Source: Bacillota bacterium
GTDB taxonomy: Bacteria; Bacillota; Clostridia; Lachnospirales; Lachnospiraceae
NCBI GenBank assembly: GCA_023414875.1
Contig: JAEZMV010000021.1
Location: forward strand, 62,001-126,000
Length of the DNA stretch: 64,000 bases
Direction: 5' to 3'
Shown here piece by piece: positions 34,335 to 42,646 of this stretch. The first letter of the stretch is position 1. Each line of letters starts with the position of its first letter. The translations under genes were made by a program, and so were the position numbers. The notes under the pieces were generated by a model. That model saw only the letters and a program-made list of their open reading frames with translations, was not told the origin of the DNA and ran no database searches.

Positions 34335-36707
34335 CTAGTCATTTGTTAACTCCTTTTTAACGGAACGGATAATATATTCACCTCTGTGGTTTATAACTCC
34401 CCAGTAGTTTCCTCTTTCCAACTGGATATATCGGTCATCAATACTGATAATGTTCTCCGGAGTAGCACTTTCATATTCTACATCGCCGTTCCCATTCAAC
34501 AATAAGTATCTATAGTTTATATCAATTGAATCATAATTAATCAAAAGAATATTATCCGTTAGGTATACATTATTCATATAGGTTAGATAATATAATCCTG
34601 CCTTGTCACTGATTAATTTGGTTCCCTTATATATTCTGGTTCTTTGCTCCCCATCCATCTTATGAACAACGACAATATCCTTGTAAACATAGTTTACCAT
34701 GATATTTTCCCAATCTCCGATATCTATCTTCATTTTACTACCGTCACTATACCTGAGTAGGTTCAGATTATGGTTGGAAATATAATAAAGGATTTGATCA
34801 TATCGATCCATATCAGTGCTTCTCCAGTAATTATCACCTACTATATTAGTATAGGTATTACCCTCCTCATCCTGAATTGGATTTCCCTGTTTATCCAGAA
34901 AGAACCCTGTTTCAGTAGATGTATCCGTATCATAATAGGAATCGGAGAAGATATCCCCATATACGGTATAGTAAGAGTTATAGTTAATGTCCGCCGGCTT
35001 TTGGGCCAATACATTCATCTTTCTGTCCAGTACGTAGTTAATTCCATTATAATAAACTGCAAATATATTTGCCCCAACTTCATTACTCTGTCCATAAAAC
35101 TCATCTTCCGCACTTTCTTCATAATCAAATATCTCCAAGAATTTATCCTTGCTAAAATAAACGGTACCATCTTCATTATACATTTCATAATTACTATAGT
35201 CTTTGACCATTTCCTTAACTAACTTAAAATCCTTATCGTATATTTTATAGTATTCTCCTTCATCGGAATAATCATAAATCCAATAATAGTTGCCTTCTTT
35301 ACTTACGCCAAACCCTTCTCCATAGTTAAAAGCGGAGGCTAACTTATTTCCTTTATTATCAATAACACTGTAACTGTCCTCATCATCAACAATATAATAT
35401 TCTCTCTCCTCATCCAGTACACTAAAGGTAGAATACTGCGCAGGTATAGAAAACTCATTAGTCTTCAAATCGAAAAGACCATATCGATTGTAAAAGGTAC
35501 CATCCTCCTGCTTGGTAGCATATCCTATTACTATTTTTTGGTTATCCTTAATCAAACCTACCTCTTGAAATATTTTAGCATTTTCTAAAACTCTTACCGG
35601 ACTCCATTTATCCTTATAAATTGTAACCGATGCTGAATTGATCTCGCTGCTCGTTGAATAGGATGCGGCTACAAAACAATAACCCTCCGGTATTACGTCC
35701 TCCTTAAGAAGGTTATCTACATTTTCGTTTTCAGAGACACCCATACTTACCGGTACGTATCCCAAATTCTTAATCAGCGTCTGGCCTTCGGTATCGGTTA
35801 GCCAGTCAAAGATTTTTTTAGCGTTGGAATTAGCTGGTTCGTCCTTTCTGACTACCGCATAGAATTCATTGATATAGGGGTAGCTATTGTCATAGATGGT
35901 ATTAAGGGTTGGTTCTACCCCATTCACTTTCATAAACCTTAACTCCGGAAGCTGATACATGTTTTTTGCATAATAAAATACGGAATAACCTAAGGTATTG
36001 CCCTCATTCGTATACTCAGCCATTGCTTCCAGGATACCCTCCATGGATTCATAGGATTTGACATTTGGTCCGGACATCATCGGAGTTTCGCCCATTACCA
36101 GCTTTAACATAAGAGTTTGACTTCCGGAATTCTCCGGCCTCTGGAAGGCAAGGATTTCTTTCTCGTCACCGCCTACCTCTGACCAGTTTGTAAGCTTACC
36201 GCTATAGATATTCACTAGCTGCTCGTTAGTCAGAGACTCCACTTTATTTGAGGTGTTAGCCATAAATACGAGTGCATCCTTGCCAATCGGTTTCAATTCA
36301 AGTTTGTTTCCGTCCTTTTCTATATCTGCAAGTACCTGCTCTGAAGGAGCATAAACAATCAAAAGATCAACTTCCTTATTCATTAGACGGTAGTAGGAAT
36401 TTGAGGTTTTCGTATGCACGATAGCATTCGCAGCTTCTGCTTCTGTGGCACCGGTAGCCAGGCTATATACCGCTTCTGATAATGGAATGGTAGCCGTAGA
36501 GCCATCAATAATCGGAAAATCATCTTTTGTCATAGTTCCTGCAATTGATTTTTCCTTAGATGACGGTGTAGGTGATATATCCTGCGCCTGCGTCGGTACA
36601 ATCGTTATTTCATCCGAATTGGTCTTTTCGGATTTTTTCTTACAGCCTGCAACTGATAAACTGCAAAGCATCAGGATACCGATGAAATAAAATATTCTCT
36701 TTTTCAC
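34335..36707 (-). CDS. PstS-like phosphate-binding domain fused to WG-repeat-like region, lipoprotein
   Basis: A 790-residue exported protein. The signal peptide ends in the lipobox SVAGC (Cys22), followed by a Ser/Pro/Thr-rich linker. Residues about 65-320 resemble a PstS/PBP-like-2 periplasmic binding domain: DGSTATIPLSEAVYSLATG, IVYAPSEQVL, NIYSGKLTNWSEVGG and FQRPENSGSQT. The remaining ~450 residues are repeated beta-rich units such as GLFDLKTNEF, VIDNKGNKLAS and GVINHRGEYI, like WG repeats. The ligand is unknown; no pst genes are nearby. The start is GTG with AGGGGG upstream. Monocistronic. Confidence 0.78.
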   Translation of the reverse strand: MKKRIFYFIGILMLCSLSVAGCKKKSEKTNSDEITIVPTQAQDISPTPSSKEKSIAGTMTKDDFPIIDGSTATIPLSEAVYSLATGATEAEAANAIVHTKTSNSYYRLMNKEVDLLIVYAPSEQVLADIEKDGNKLELKPIGKDALVFMANTSNKVESLTNEQLVNIYSGKLTNWSEVGGDEKEILAFQRPENSGSQTLMLKLVMGETPMMSGPNVKSYESMEGILEAMAEYTNEGNTLGYSVFYYAKNMYQLPELRFMKVNGVEPTLNTIYDNSYPYINEFYAVVRKDEPANSNAKKIFDWLTDTEGQTLIKNLGYVPVSMGVSENENVDNLLKEDVIPEGYCFVAASYSTSSEINSASVTIYKDKWSPVRVLENAKIFQEVGLIKDNQKIVIGYATKQEDGTFYNRYGLFDLKTNEFSIPAQYSTFSVLDEEREYYIVDDEDSYSVIDNKGNKLASAFNYGEGFGVSKEGNYYWIYDYSDEGEYYKIYDKDFKLVKEMVKDYSNYEMYNEDGTVYFSKDKFLEIFDYEESAEDEFYGQSNEVGANIFAVYYNGINYVLDRKMNVLAQKPADINYNSYYTVYGDIFSDSYYDTDTSTETGFFLDKQGNPIQDEEGNTYTNIVGDNYWRSTDMDRYDQILYYISNHNLNLLRYSDGSKMKIDIGDWENIMVNYVYKDIVVVHKMDGEQRTRIYKGTKLISDKAGLYYLTYMNNVYLTDNILLINYDSIDINYRYLLLNGNGDVEYESATPENIISIDDRYIQLERGNYWGVINHRGEYIIRSVKKELTND

Positions 36708-36904
36708 TAGAATTCCCCCTATTCTTAATTAATATCTAATGTGCATCTCTTAGTGTTTTACGGATTAATAATATATGTTACTATTTTATCAGTTTAAACT
36801 ATTCTAACATTATCGTTCCATAATTAACAAGCGAAATAGAATTAACTTATAAATTGTATTTATTGTGATGCCGTATAACGGTATCATCGGAAGTCTTTAC
36901 AGAC

Positions 36905-36968
36905 AAAAAATGCACCTTATCCGTTTCTGAGGAAGGAAAACCCTCCACTAAAACCTATGGTACATTTT
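36905..36968 (-). terminator. Terminator after hydF
   Basis: On the minus strand AAAATGTACC (36968-36959) pairs with GGTGCATTTT (36916-36907), then TTTTGTCTG. It begins 26 bases past the hydF stop. The rest of 36708-36993 is AT-rich upstream sequence of the binding-protein gene. Confidence 0.6.
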
Positions 36969-36993
36969 ATATATGTTATTGGGGTTGTTTGTA

Positions 36994-38193
36994 TTACCGT
37001 GTTTCTACCGTAATCTTATCCAAAATATTTGTCAGATAAGCAATTACCACTCCGTAATTTGTCATTGGGATCTTCTGGCTTTTCGCCAGTTCCACCCTGC
37101 TCATGACATATTTACGATTGAACATACAGGCCCCGCATTGAATTACCATATCATATTGTGAAAGATCCTTCGGGAAATCATTACCGCTCACATTAACGAT
37201 AGTAAGACCTTCTCCTACTTTCTTTCTTAACATGCGGGGTAGTTTCTCCCTGCCGATATCCTCGCTCAAGGGTACATGGGTACAAGCTTCTGCAATCAAA
37301 ACCTTAGATTTTTCTGTCAGATTTTCCAGTGCTGCAGCACTTTTTACAAAATAATCAATATCACCTTTATGGCTGGCGTATAATACCGAGAAAGAGGTTA
37401 GCTTACTTTCTGCAGGTTTTTTCTCATAAACCATCCGAAATACCTGAGAATCTGTAATAATCAGTTTTGGAGGAGTTTTAAAACTATTCAGGGCTTCCTC
37501 ATATTTATCTGCTGTACTGCTAAGCACGATGCATTTCTTATCCAGCAGTTCTCGCAGGGTCTGAACCTGAGGAAGAATTAAACGACCCTTCGGTGCCTGA
37601 ATATCCTGTGGCATAACAAGAAGTACCGTATCGCCCTCCTGAACCAAATCTCCGGTGATACTAACCGAATCAAAATCTTCGGGTAATTTCCGAATGATTT
37701 CCTCTCTTATTTTTTCGATTCCCAGCTTCGAAATTGCACTGATTTTGATAGGCTCTTCCTTCAAGGCTTCGTATATTTTATTGCGTATCTTATCCGTATT
37801 GGTGATCTGGTCAACCTTATTAATAACCATAATAACCGATGCCTTACGGGCCTTGAATTCCTTTGCCCAATCCAGTTCCTGGGCGACGTCCTCTTCACTG
37901 CAGATAATTAAAGCAACCTCGGTTTTCTCCATTGCAGTTCTCGTTTTTTCCACTCTCATCTGTCCCAGATATCCCGTATCATCAAAGCCGGCTGTATCAA
38001 TCAGTACACAGGGTCCGATTCCGTAGATTTCAATTGTCTTATATACAGGGTCAGTGGTAGTTCCTGCGACCTCCGATACCAACGCCGTATTGTGTCCGGT
38101 TAATGCGTTGATTAAAGTAGATTTTCCACTGTTTCTCTTGCCAAAAATTCCGATGTGAAGCTGATTTGCTCTCGGTGTACTATTTAAACTCAT
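36994..38193 (-). CDS. hydF: [FeFe]-hydrogenase maturation GTPase HydF
   Basis: A 399-residue GTPase and scaffold that carries the 2Fe precursor to apo-HydA. The N-terminal G domain has GKRNSGKST (P-loop, about 17-25), DTAGFDD, and NKVDQ. A middle dimerisation domain follows, and the C-terminal cluster-binding domain has CTHVPL near 304 plus Cys353 and Cys356 in CGAC. Length fits the family. It is the last gene of hydE-hydG-hydF, 200 bases after hydG. No hydrogenase structural gene is in this window. Confidence 0.95.
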   Translation of the reverse strand: MSLNSTPRANQLHIGIFGKRNSGKSTLINALTGHNTALVSEVAGTTTDPVYKTIEIYGIGPCVLIDTAGFDDTGYLGQMRVEKTRTAMEKTEVALIICSEEDVAQELDWAKEFKARKASVIMVINKVDQITNTDKIRNKIYEALKEEPIKISAISKLGIEKIREEIIRKLPEDFDSVSITGDLVQEGDTVLLVMPQDIQAPKGRLILPQVQTLRELLDKKCIVLSSTADKYEEALNSFKTPPKLIITDSQVFRMVYEKKPAESKLTSFSVLYASHKGDIDYFVKSAAALENLTEKSKVLIAEACTHVPLSEDIGREKLPRMLRKKVGEGLTIVNVSGNDFPKDLSQYDMVIQCGACMFNRKYVMSRVELAKSQKIPMTNYGVVIAYLTNILDKITVETR

Positions 38194-38395
38194 CTTTACT
38201 TTCCTCTCTGTTTACATCTTTATAGGATACATTAAATAGTAAAGCTTCTTCTTATCATAAGGGTAACCTATCCAGTAAAAGTTTAGGTAAGCACTCGTTT
38301 ACTTATTGCTTACTTCAATAGAGTTTTAAAAAGGATCAACCAGGGAAAGTTACTTATTTCTATGTCTGCTCGGCTATATTACCTTGCCCTATTAT

Positions 38396-39814
38396 TTAAA
38401 ATCTGAAATCCCTGCTACCTTCCTTAATCCTTTCCAAATTGTTCTTTGCTATCGATAACACTTTTTCGTTTGGGATGCAGGATAACTCCTTTTCAATCAG
38501 AGCTTCACCCTTTTGTTTGGTGTCCGGTGAAGCATAATCCTCCAGATATTCTTTTAAGGTCATCAGAGCATTGGGCTGACAGCAATTCGCAATCTGACCC
38601 GATTTTACCAGGGACATAAAACGATCTCCGGTTCTTCCTTCTCTGTAGCATGCCGTGCAAAAGCTGGGTATATGACCCAAACCAAGAAGCCAATTTACGA
38701 TTTCATCCAGGGTTCGATTATCATCCACGTCAAATTGCGCAGAGCTTTCTTCCTCCGGCTCCGGTTGTGCATAACCTCCGACACTAGTTTTCGAACCACC
38801 GCTGATCTGGGATACTCCAAGCTTTAATACCTTCTCCCTGCTTTTTTGTGATTCTCTGGTGGATACGATAATTCCCGTGTAAGGAACTGCAATCCTTAAA
38901 ATAGCCACTATTTTCTCGAAAATCTCATCCGATATGGCATCCTGGAAATTCGATGGATCAATATCCTCCGCTGGGCGAATTCGTGGAACGCTGATTGTAT
39001 GGGGCCCCACTCCCATAGCTGCTTCCAGATGCTCTGCATGCATTAAGATTCCGGCAAAATCATAACGATACATATTGAGACCATACAATACCCCAAGTCC
39101 TACATCATCAATTCCGCCTTCCATTGCACGATCCATTGCCTCGGTATGATAAGCATAATTATGCTTTGGTCCGGTTGGATGAAGCTTTTCATAGTTTTCC
39201 TTATGATACGTCTCCTGGAACAGAATATAGGTTCCGATCCCGGCTTCCTTTAACTTGCGGTAGTTCTCTACGGTGGTTGCCGCTATATTAACATTCACCC
39301 TGCGGATTGCACCATTTTTATGTTTTATGGAGTATATTGTTTTAATACTATCCAGAATATACTCTAAGGGGTTATTCACCGGATCTTCTCCTGCCTCAAG
39401 TGCAAGGCGCTTATGTCCCATATCCTGAAGTGCAATAACCTCTCTCCGGATATCCTCCTGCGTAAGTTTTTTACGAGGAATATGCTTATTAACGTAGTGA
39501 TACGGACAGTATACGCAGCCGTTGACACAATAATTCGATAAATAAAGGGGTGCAAACATCACGATACGATTACCGTAGAATTTTTCCTTGATTTTAATCG
39601 CAAGCTCAAATATCCTCTGAAGCTCTTCCTCAGAATCACATTCCAGTAGAACAGAAGCCTCCCTATGAGTAATACCCTTCATCTGTTCTGCTTTATCAAG
39701 AATACTATGAATCAGCTCACGATTGTTTTTATTTGCCCTGGCATATTCCAAGGTCTCCAATATTTCTTCATGACATATAAACTCCTCTGCTTTTCTGGAT
39801 TTCACATTATACAT
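38396..39814 (-). CDS. hydG: [FeFe]-hydrogenase maturase HydG (radical SAM tyrosine lyase)
   Basis: A 472-residue radical SAM enzyme that cleaves tyrosine to provide the CO and CN ligands of the H-cluster. The SAM cluster motif CVNGCVYC lies near residues 97-104 (YLSNYCVNGCVYCPYHYVNK). The C-terminal auxiliary cluster is indicated by CTACYREGRTGDRFM followed by NCCQPNA. The ATG has AAAGGAG upstream. It sits 83 bases after hydE and shares ThiH-like sequence features, but the C-terminal CTAC marks HydG. Confidence 0.95.
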   Translation of the reverse strand: MYNVKSRKAEEFICHEEILETLEYARANKNNRELIHSILDKAEQMKGITHREASVLLECDSEEELQRIFELAIKIKEKFYGNRIVMFAPLYLSNYCVNGCVYCPYHYVNKHIPRKKLTQEDIRREVIALQDMGHKRLALEAGEDPVNNPLEYILDSIKTIYSIKHKNGAIRRVNVNIAATTVENYRKLKEAGIGTYILFQETYHKENYEKLHPTGPKHNYAYHTEAMDRAMEGGIDDVGLGVLYGLNMYRYDFAGILMHAEHLEAAMGVGPHTISVPRIRPAEDIDPSNFQDAISDEIFEKIVAILRIAVPYTGIIVSTRESQKSREKVLKLGVSQISGGSKTSVGGYAQPEPEEESSAQFDVDDNRTLDEIVNWLLGLGHIPSFCTACYREGRTGDRFMSLVKSGQIANCCQPNALMTLKEYLEDYASPDTKQKGEALIEKELSCIPNEKVLSIAKNNLERIKEGSRDFRF

Positions 39815-39897
39815 AATCTCTTCTCCTTTATTAAAACTGAATATACCTCATTGCATACCCAGAAGAATATTTCTGAAATGGTTCTTTCTGATAAAAA

Positions 39898-40950
39898 TTA
39901 TATAACCTTACTAAAGTCACCACGGTCAACCGTCAGCTCGTAGCCTATTTTTTTCATTCTCCGGTCAAGGCAGCACCGACATTCGGCAGCTTCATCACCG
40001 GTGCAGATTTTATTATCATAGAGCTCATACATTTTTCTGACCCTTGTTGGAGACAGGTTAGGCATAACAACATTAGCTCCTGATAGGATACCCAATTCTC
40101 TGCCATTCGGATTGACGGTTCCTAGGGCTGTGGTTGCAGGAATTAAAGCATTCGGTATCATGAGACGGAGTATGCTGATCAGCAAAAGTGTCTGGTCCAA
40201 GGTGCCCCCCGGCTGATCGGCAAAGGGAGTTTCATGATGCGGTAGAAATGGCCCTATCCCAATCATCTGTGGTGAAAGCTCTTTTAGAAAGAGCAAATCC
40301 TCTACAATGTTCTCTAGCGTTTGATAGGGAGAGCCTACCATAAATCCGGCTCCTACTTGAAACCCAATCTCTTTTAGGTCTCTGAGGCATTTCTTTCTGT
40401 CTTGCAGCCGGAGGTTTTCCGGATGTAATTTTTTATAATGCTCCTCACTGGCTGTCTCATGTCTGAGCAGGTAGCGGTCAGCTCCTGCCTGGTAGAAACG
40501 AAGGTAACTCTCATAGCTTTTCTCACCGATGGATAACGTGATCGCACAATCCGGGTAATCCTTTTTTATCAGTCGAATTATCTCTACAACATCATCCTCC
40601 GAATAGGTTCCATCCTCTCCTCCCTGTAACACGAAGGTACGAAAGCCAAGGGAATGACCTTCCTTACAGCAATCAAGGATCTCCTCGTTCGTTAAGCGAT
40701 AACGATTAACATTACGGTTGCTTCTTCGAATCCCACAATAATAGCAGTCATTCTTACAATAATTTGTAAATTCAATTAAACCGCGGGTATAAATCTTATT
40801 CCCAAATATTCGTTTTGTAATAGCTCTTGCCCTGTCACGAAGATAGTCCCTGTCCTCCTCTGTGATATCCGATAGAATGCAAATAAATTCCTCTTTGGTC
40901 AAGATTCTGTTATCCTCTAGCTTTTGTATAAGCTGTCTCATATCTGCCAT
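39898..40950 (-). CDS. hydE: [FeFe]-hydrogenase maturase HydE (radical SAM)
   Basis: About 350 residues. The radical SAM motif CKNDCYYC lies in EFTNYCKNDCYYCGIRRSN near residue 65, with BioB-like features GYRLTNEEIL and TFVLQGGEDG. HydE processes an iron complex precursor during assembly of the 2Fe subcluster. The ATG at 40950 has GTGAG about seven bases upstream; a GTG at 40962 is an alternative. It is the first gene of the maturase operon and is preceded by a structured RNA with a terminator (41095-41296). Confidence 0.93.
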   Translation of the reverse strand: MADMRQLIQKLEDNRILTKEEFICILSDITEEDRDYLRDRARAITKRIFGNKIYTRGLIEFTNYCKNDCYYCGIRRSNRNVNRYRLTNEEILDCCKEGHSLGFRTFVLQGGEDGTYSEDDVVEIIRLIKKDYPDCAITLSIGEKSYESYLRFYQAGADRYLLRHETASEEHYKKLHPENLRLQDRKKCLRDLKEIGFQVGAGFMVGSPYQTLENIVEDLLFLKELSPQMIGIGPFLPHHETPFADQPGGTLDQTLLLISILRLMIPNALIPATTALGTVNPNGRELGILSGANVVMPNLSPTRVRKMYELYDNKICTGDEAAECRCCLDRRMKKIGYELTVDRGDFSKVI

Positions 40951-41094
40951 ATAGCAACTCACTTTCTTTTATAATACACCGTAGTCACGATACCTCTTTG
41001 TATTCATGGTACTAAGTACCAAACATTCCATTTCTTCCTGTTACGGTGATGCTAACTGTTTTTATCTCAGCAAGCAAAATATAACTTTGAGACG

Positions 41095-41126
41095 AAAAAA
41101 ATCCTTGTGCCGACAGGCACAAGGAT
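41095..41126 (-). terminator. Intrinsic terminator of the RNA element upstream of hydE
   Basis: ATCCTTGTGCC-TGTC-GGCACAAGGAT, an 11-bp perfect stem, followed on the minus strand by TTTTTT (41100-41095). It lies about 145 bases before hydE, so hydE expression from this promoter needs readthrough. Confidence 0.9.
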
Positions 41127-41296
41127 AGTATTCAGCTTCCGAAATCCTTTTTTCAACAGGTAGCTCTTTCGCTTCAGTGAACCTACACTTATTGCTAAGA
41201 AACCTCCTTATCAAAGGAAACACTCATGGAATCAATCTATTCTTCGCCTTCTTACTTGGGCGCACCCTCGTTGTCAGCACGATATATGTTATTTAT
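41095..41296 (-). ncRNA. Structured RNA with competing terminator and long-range helix upstream of hydE (candidate riboswitch or small RNA)
   Basis: About 200 bases between a strong promoter and an intrinsic terminator, with no ORF. The RNA can form the terminator hairpin ATCCTTGTGCC/GGCACAAGGAT (41126-41116 with 41111-41101). Alternatively its 5' segment GTGCTGAC (41280-41273) pairs with GTCGGCAC (41114-41107), and AAGGAT (41147-41142) pairs with ATCCTT (41126-41121). Each alternative uses one arm of the terminator. Local hairpins CCTTTGATAAGG and AGGT...ACCT lie in between. This matches no riboswitch class I can recall. Size and layout also allow a standalone clostridial RNA such as raiA. 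Confidence 0.6.
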
Positions 41297-41302
41297 TTAA
41301 CA

Positions 41303-41331
41303 ATTATAACTTAATAATTTAGTTTTGTAAA
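41303..41331 (-). promoter_or_regulatory. Strong promoter of the structured RNA / hydEGF operon
   Basis: Minus strand TTTACA (41331-41326), 17-base spacer, TATAAT (41308-41303). The predicted start is near 41296. The adjacent sequence to 41390 is AT-rich with no gene. Confidence 0.8.
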
Positions 41332-41390
41332 TGATATTTTCACAAATATTTTGGAATTTGTATATCACTCCCGTTACCGGACTGATCGGT

Positions 41391-41435
41391 AAAACAGCAC
41401 GTAAACCTTAGATAGAATGGCTTGCGTGCTGTTTT
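41391..41435 (-). terminator. Terminator after the isochorismatase-fold gene
   Basis: AAAACAGCACG (41391-41401) and CGTGCTGTTTT (41425-41435) pair perfectly. On the minus strand the stem ends in TTTTACC. It starts within ten bases of the stop codon at 41442. Confidence 0.7.
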
Positions 41436-41441
41436 ATATAT

Positions 41442-41981
41442 CTATTCAATTTCCATTTGCAGATATTCCGCCGTAGAGATACATTTTCCAAAACTCTGTA
41501 GAATACTTAGGGTTACATATTGGATCGTCTCTCTTGGAATCAGTTCTCCATCAACACCTTTTATGTCAAAGGTACGTACGCCCTCCTTAATCACCATCGT
41601 TTGATAGTCTCTGGCAGAAGCTTCACGAATTGTCGTGTCACAGCAAAGATGGGTTTGCATTCCGGTTATAAATATATTCTCAATCTCTCTGCTCTTTAAT
41701 AACTCTTCCAGATTCGTTTGATAGAAGGAACCTGCTGTGCGCTTAACAACAATTGGTTCATCTTTAAGCGGTGTAATCTCTTCTCTGATATCAAACTTCT
41801 TATCCTCGAGATTATCACCCCACACATGTGTCACATGGATTACATATAATTTTCTTCTTCTAGCATCCGCTAGAATTTTTTGAAGATTTGCAATATACTC
41901 CTCATGAGTTTCATTATCCCAGTAAAAGTTCTGCACGTCAATAATAATCAATGCCGTCTTATGGCTATCTAAATTCGACAT
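41442..41981 (-). CDS. Isochorismatase family cysteine hydrolase
   Basis: A 179-residue member of the isochorismatase-like hydrolase superfamily with the catalytic triad visible: Asp15 (IIIDVQNFY), Lys80 (VVKRTAGSFYQTN) and Cys113 (GMQTHLCCDTTIREA). Members hydrolyse amides such as nicotinamide or ureidoacrylate, so the substrate is open. GAGGAGAG precedes the ATG. It is monocistronic and divergent from the lrp gene, with about 250 bases of AT-rich DNA between. Confidence 0.87.
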   Translation of the reverse strand: MSNLDSHKTALIIIDVQNFYWDNETHEEYIANLQKILADARRRKLYVIHVTHVWGDNLEDKKFDIREEITPLKDEPIVVKRTAGSFYQTNLEELLKSREIENIFITGMQTHLCCDTTIREASARDYQTMVIKEGVRTFDIKGVDGELIPRETIQYVTLSILQSFGKCISTAEYLQMEIE

Positions 41982-42195
41982 AAAATCTCTCCTCTTCTCT
42001 TAATTAGACTCTAAGCGCTCTTATCATATTTGCGGTTCGTCTTTTTAGATGTTTACAGTTGACCTTTCATGAATTCTTTTTATATAAAAGAATATATGAA
42101 TGAAATTTTACATTTTATCTCCTTTCGATTTTCAAATGATATAAGTAATGTTATAATTGTTTGTAAAATAATTCAATTTGACTGTGTAACAAAAA

Positions 42196-42216
42196 ATGCC
42201 GTAATATTTACGGCAT
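42196..42216 (+). promoter_or_regulatory. Perfect 9-bp inverted repeat just before the lrp ribosome site
   Basis: ATGCCGTAA (42196-42204) and TTACGGCAT (42208-42216) around 3 bases; the AAAGGAG site starts two bases later. It could be an autoregulatory operator or an RNA hairpin affecting translation start. Confidence 0.5.
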
Positions 42217-42229
42217 GAAAGGAGTTATC

Positions 42230-42646
42230 ATGATTGATGAAATTGATCTACAAATCATAAATTTGCTAAAGGAAAATTCCAGACTCCAATGGAAAGAAAT
42301 CGGTGAGATTATACATATGACCGGACAGGGAGTAGCGGCGCGCATCCACAAAATGGAGGAACTTGGTATTATCGAAAAATACACTCTCCAATTAAACCAT
42401 AAGAAATTAGGCATGGAACTGATTGGTTTTATTACGGTTTATATGACAACAAAAGATCATAAGAGTTTTATTACTTTTCTCCAAACACAGGATTGTGTAT
42501 TGGAAGCGCACCTTACAAGCGGAGGAGGCTGCTTCATGTTGAAGGTAGTTGTGCAAGGAACTGAGCAGTTAAACCAATTTCTTGAATTACTGTTGAAATA
42601 TGCTCAATATGGCATATCACTATCCATAGATAAGGTTAAAGGCTGA
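42230..42646 (+). CDS. Lrp/AsnC family transcriptional regulator
   Basis: A 138-residue protein. It has an AsnC-type helix-turn-helix (IDEIDLQIINLLKENSRLQWKEIGEIIHMTGQGVAARIHKMEELGII) at residues 2-50, then a RAM/AsnC ligand-binding domain (HLTSGGGCFMLKVVV). These proteins respond to amino acids or related metabolites. The ATG at 42230 has AAAGGAG six bases upstream, better than the frame start at 42215. Its 3' end overlaps the convergent lipoprotein gene by 43 bases. Targets unknown; the adjacent hydrolase gene is divergent. Confidence 0.88.
   Translation: MIDEIDLQIINLLKENSRLQWKEIGEIIHMTGQGVAARIHKMEELGIIEKYTLQLNHKKLGMELIGFITVYMTTKDHKSFITFLQTQDCVLEAHLTSGGGCFMLKVVVQGTEQLNQFLELLLKYAQYGISLSIDKVKG

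Noticed and set aside
41095..41296. Assignment to 6S, SRP, lysine, cobalamin or M-box RNA
   Set aside because: None of their conserved cores could be found; the element does not fold as one long rod like 6S.
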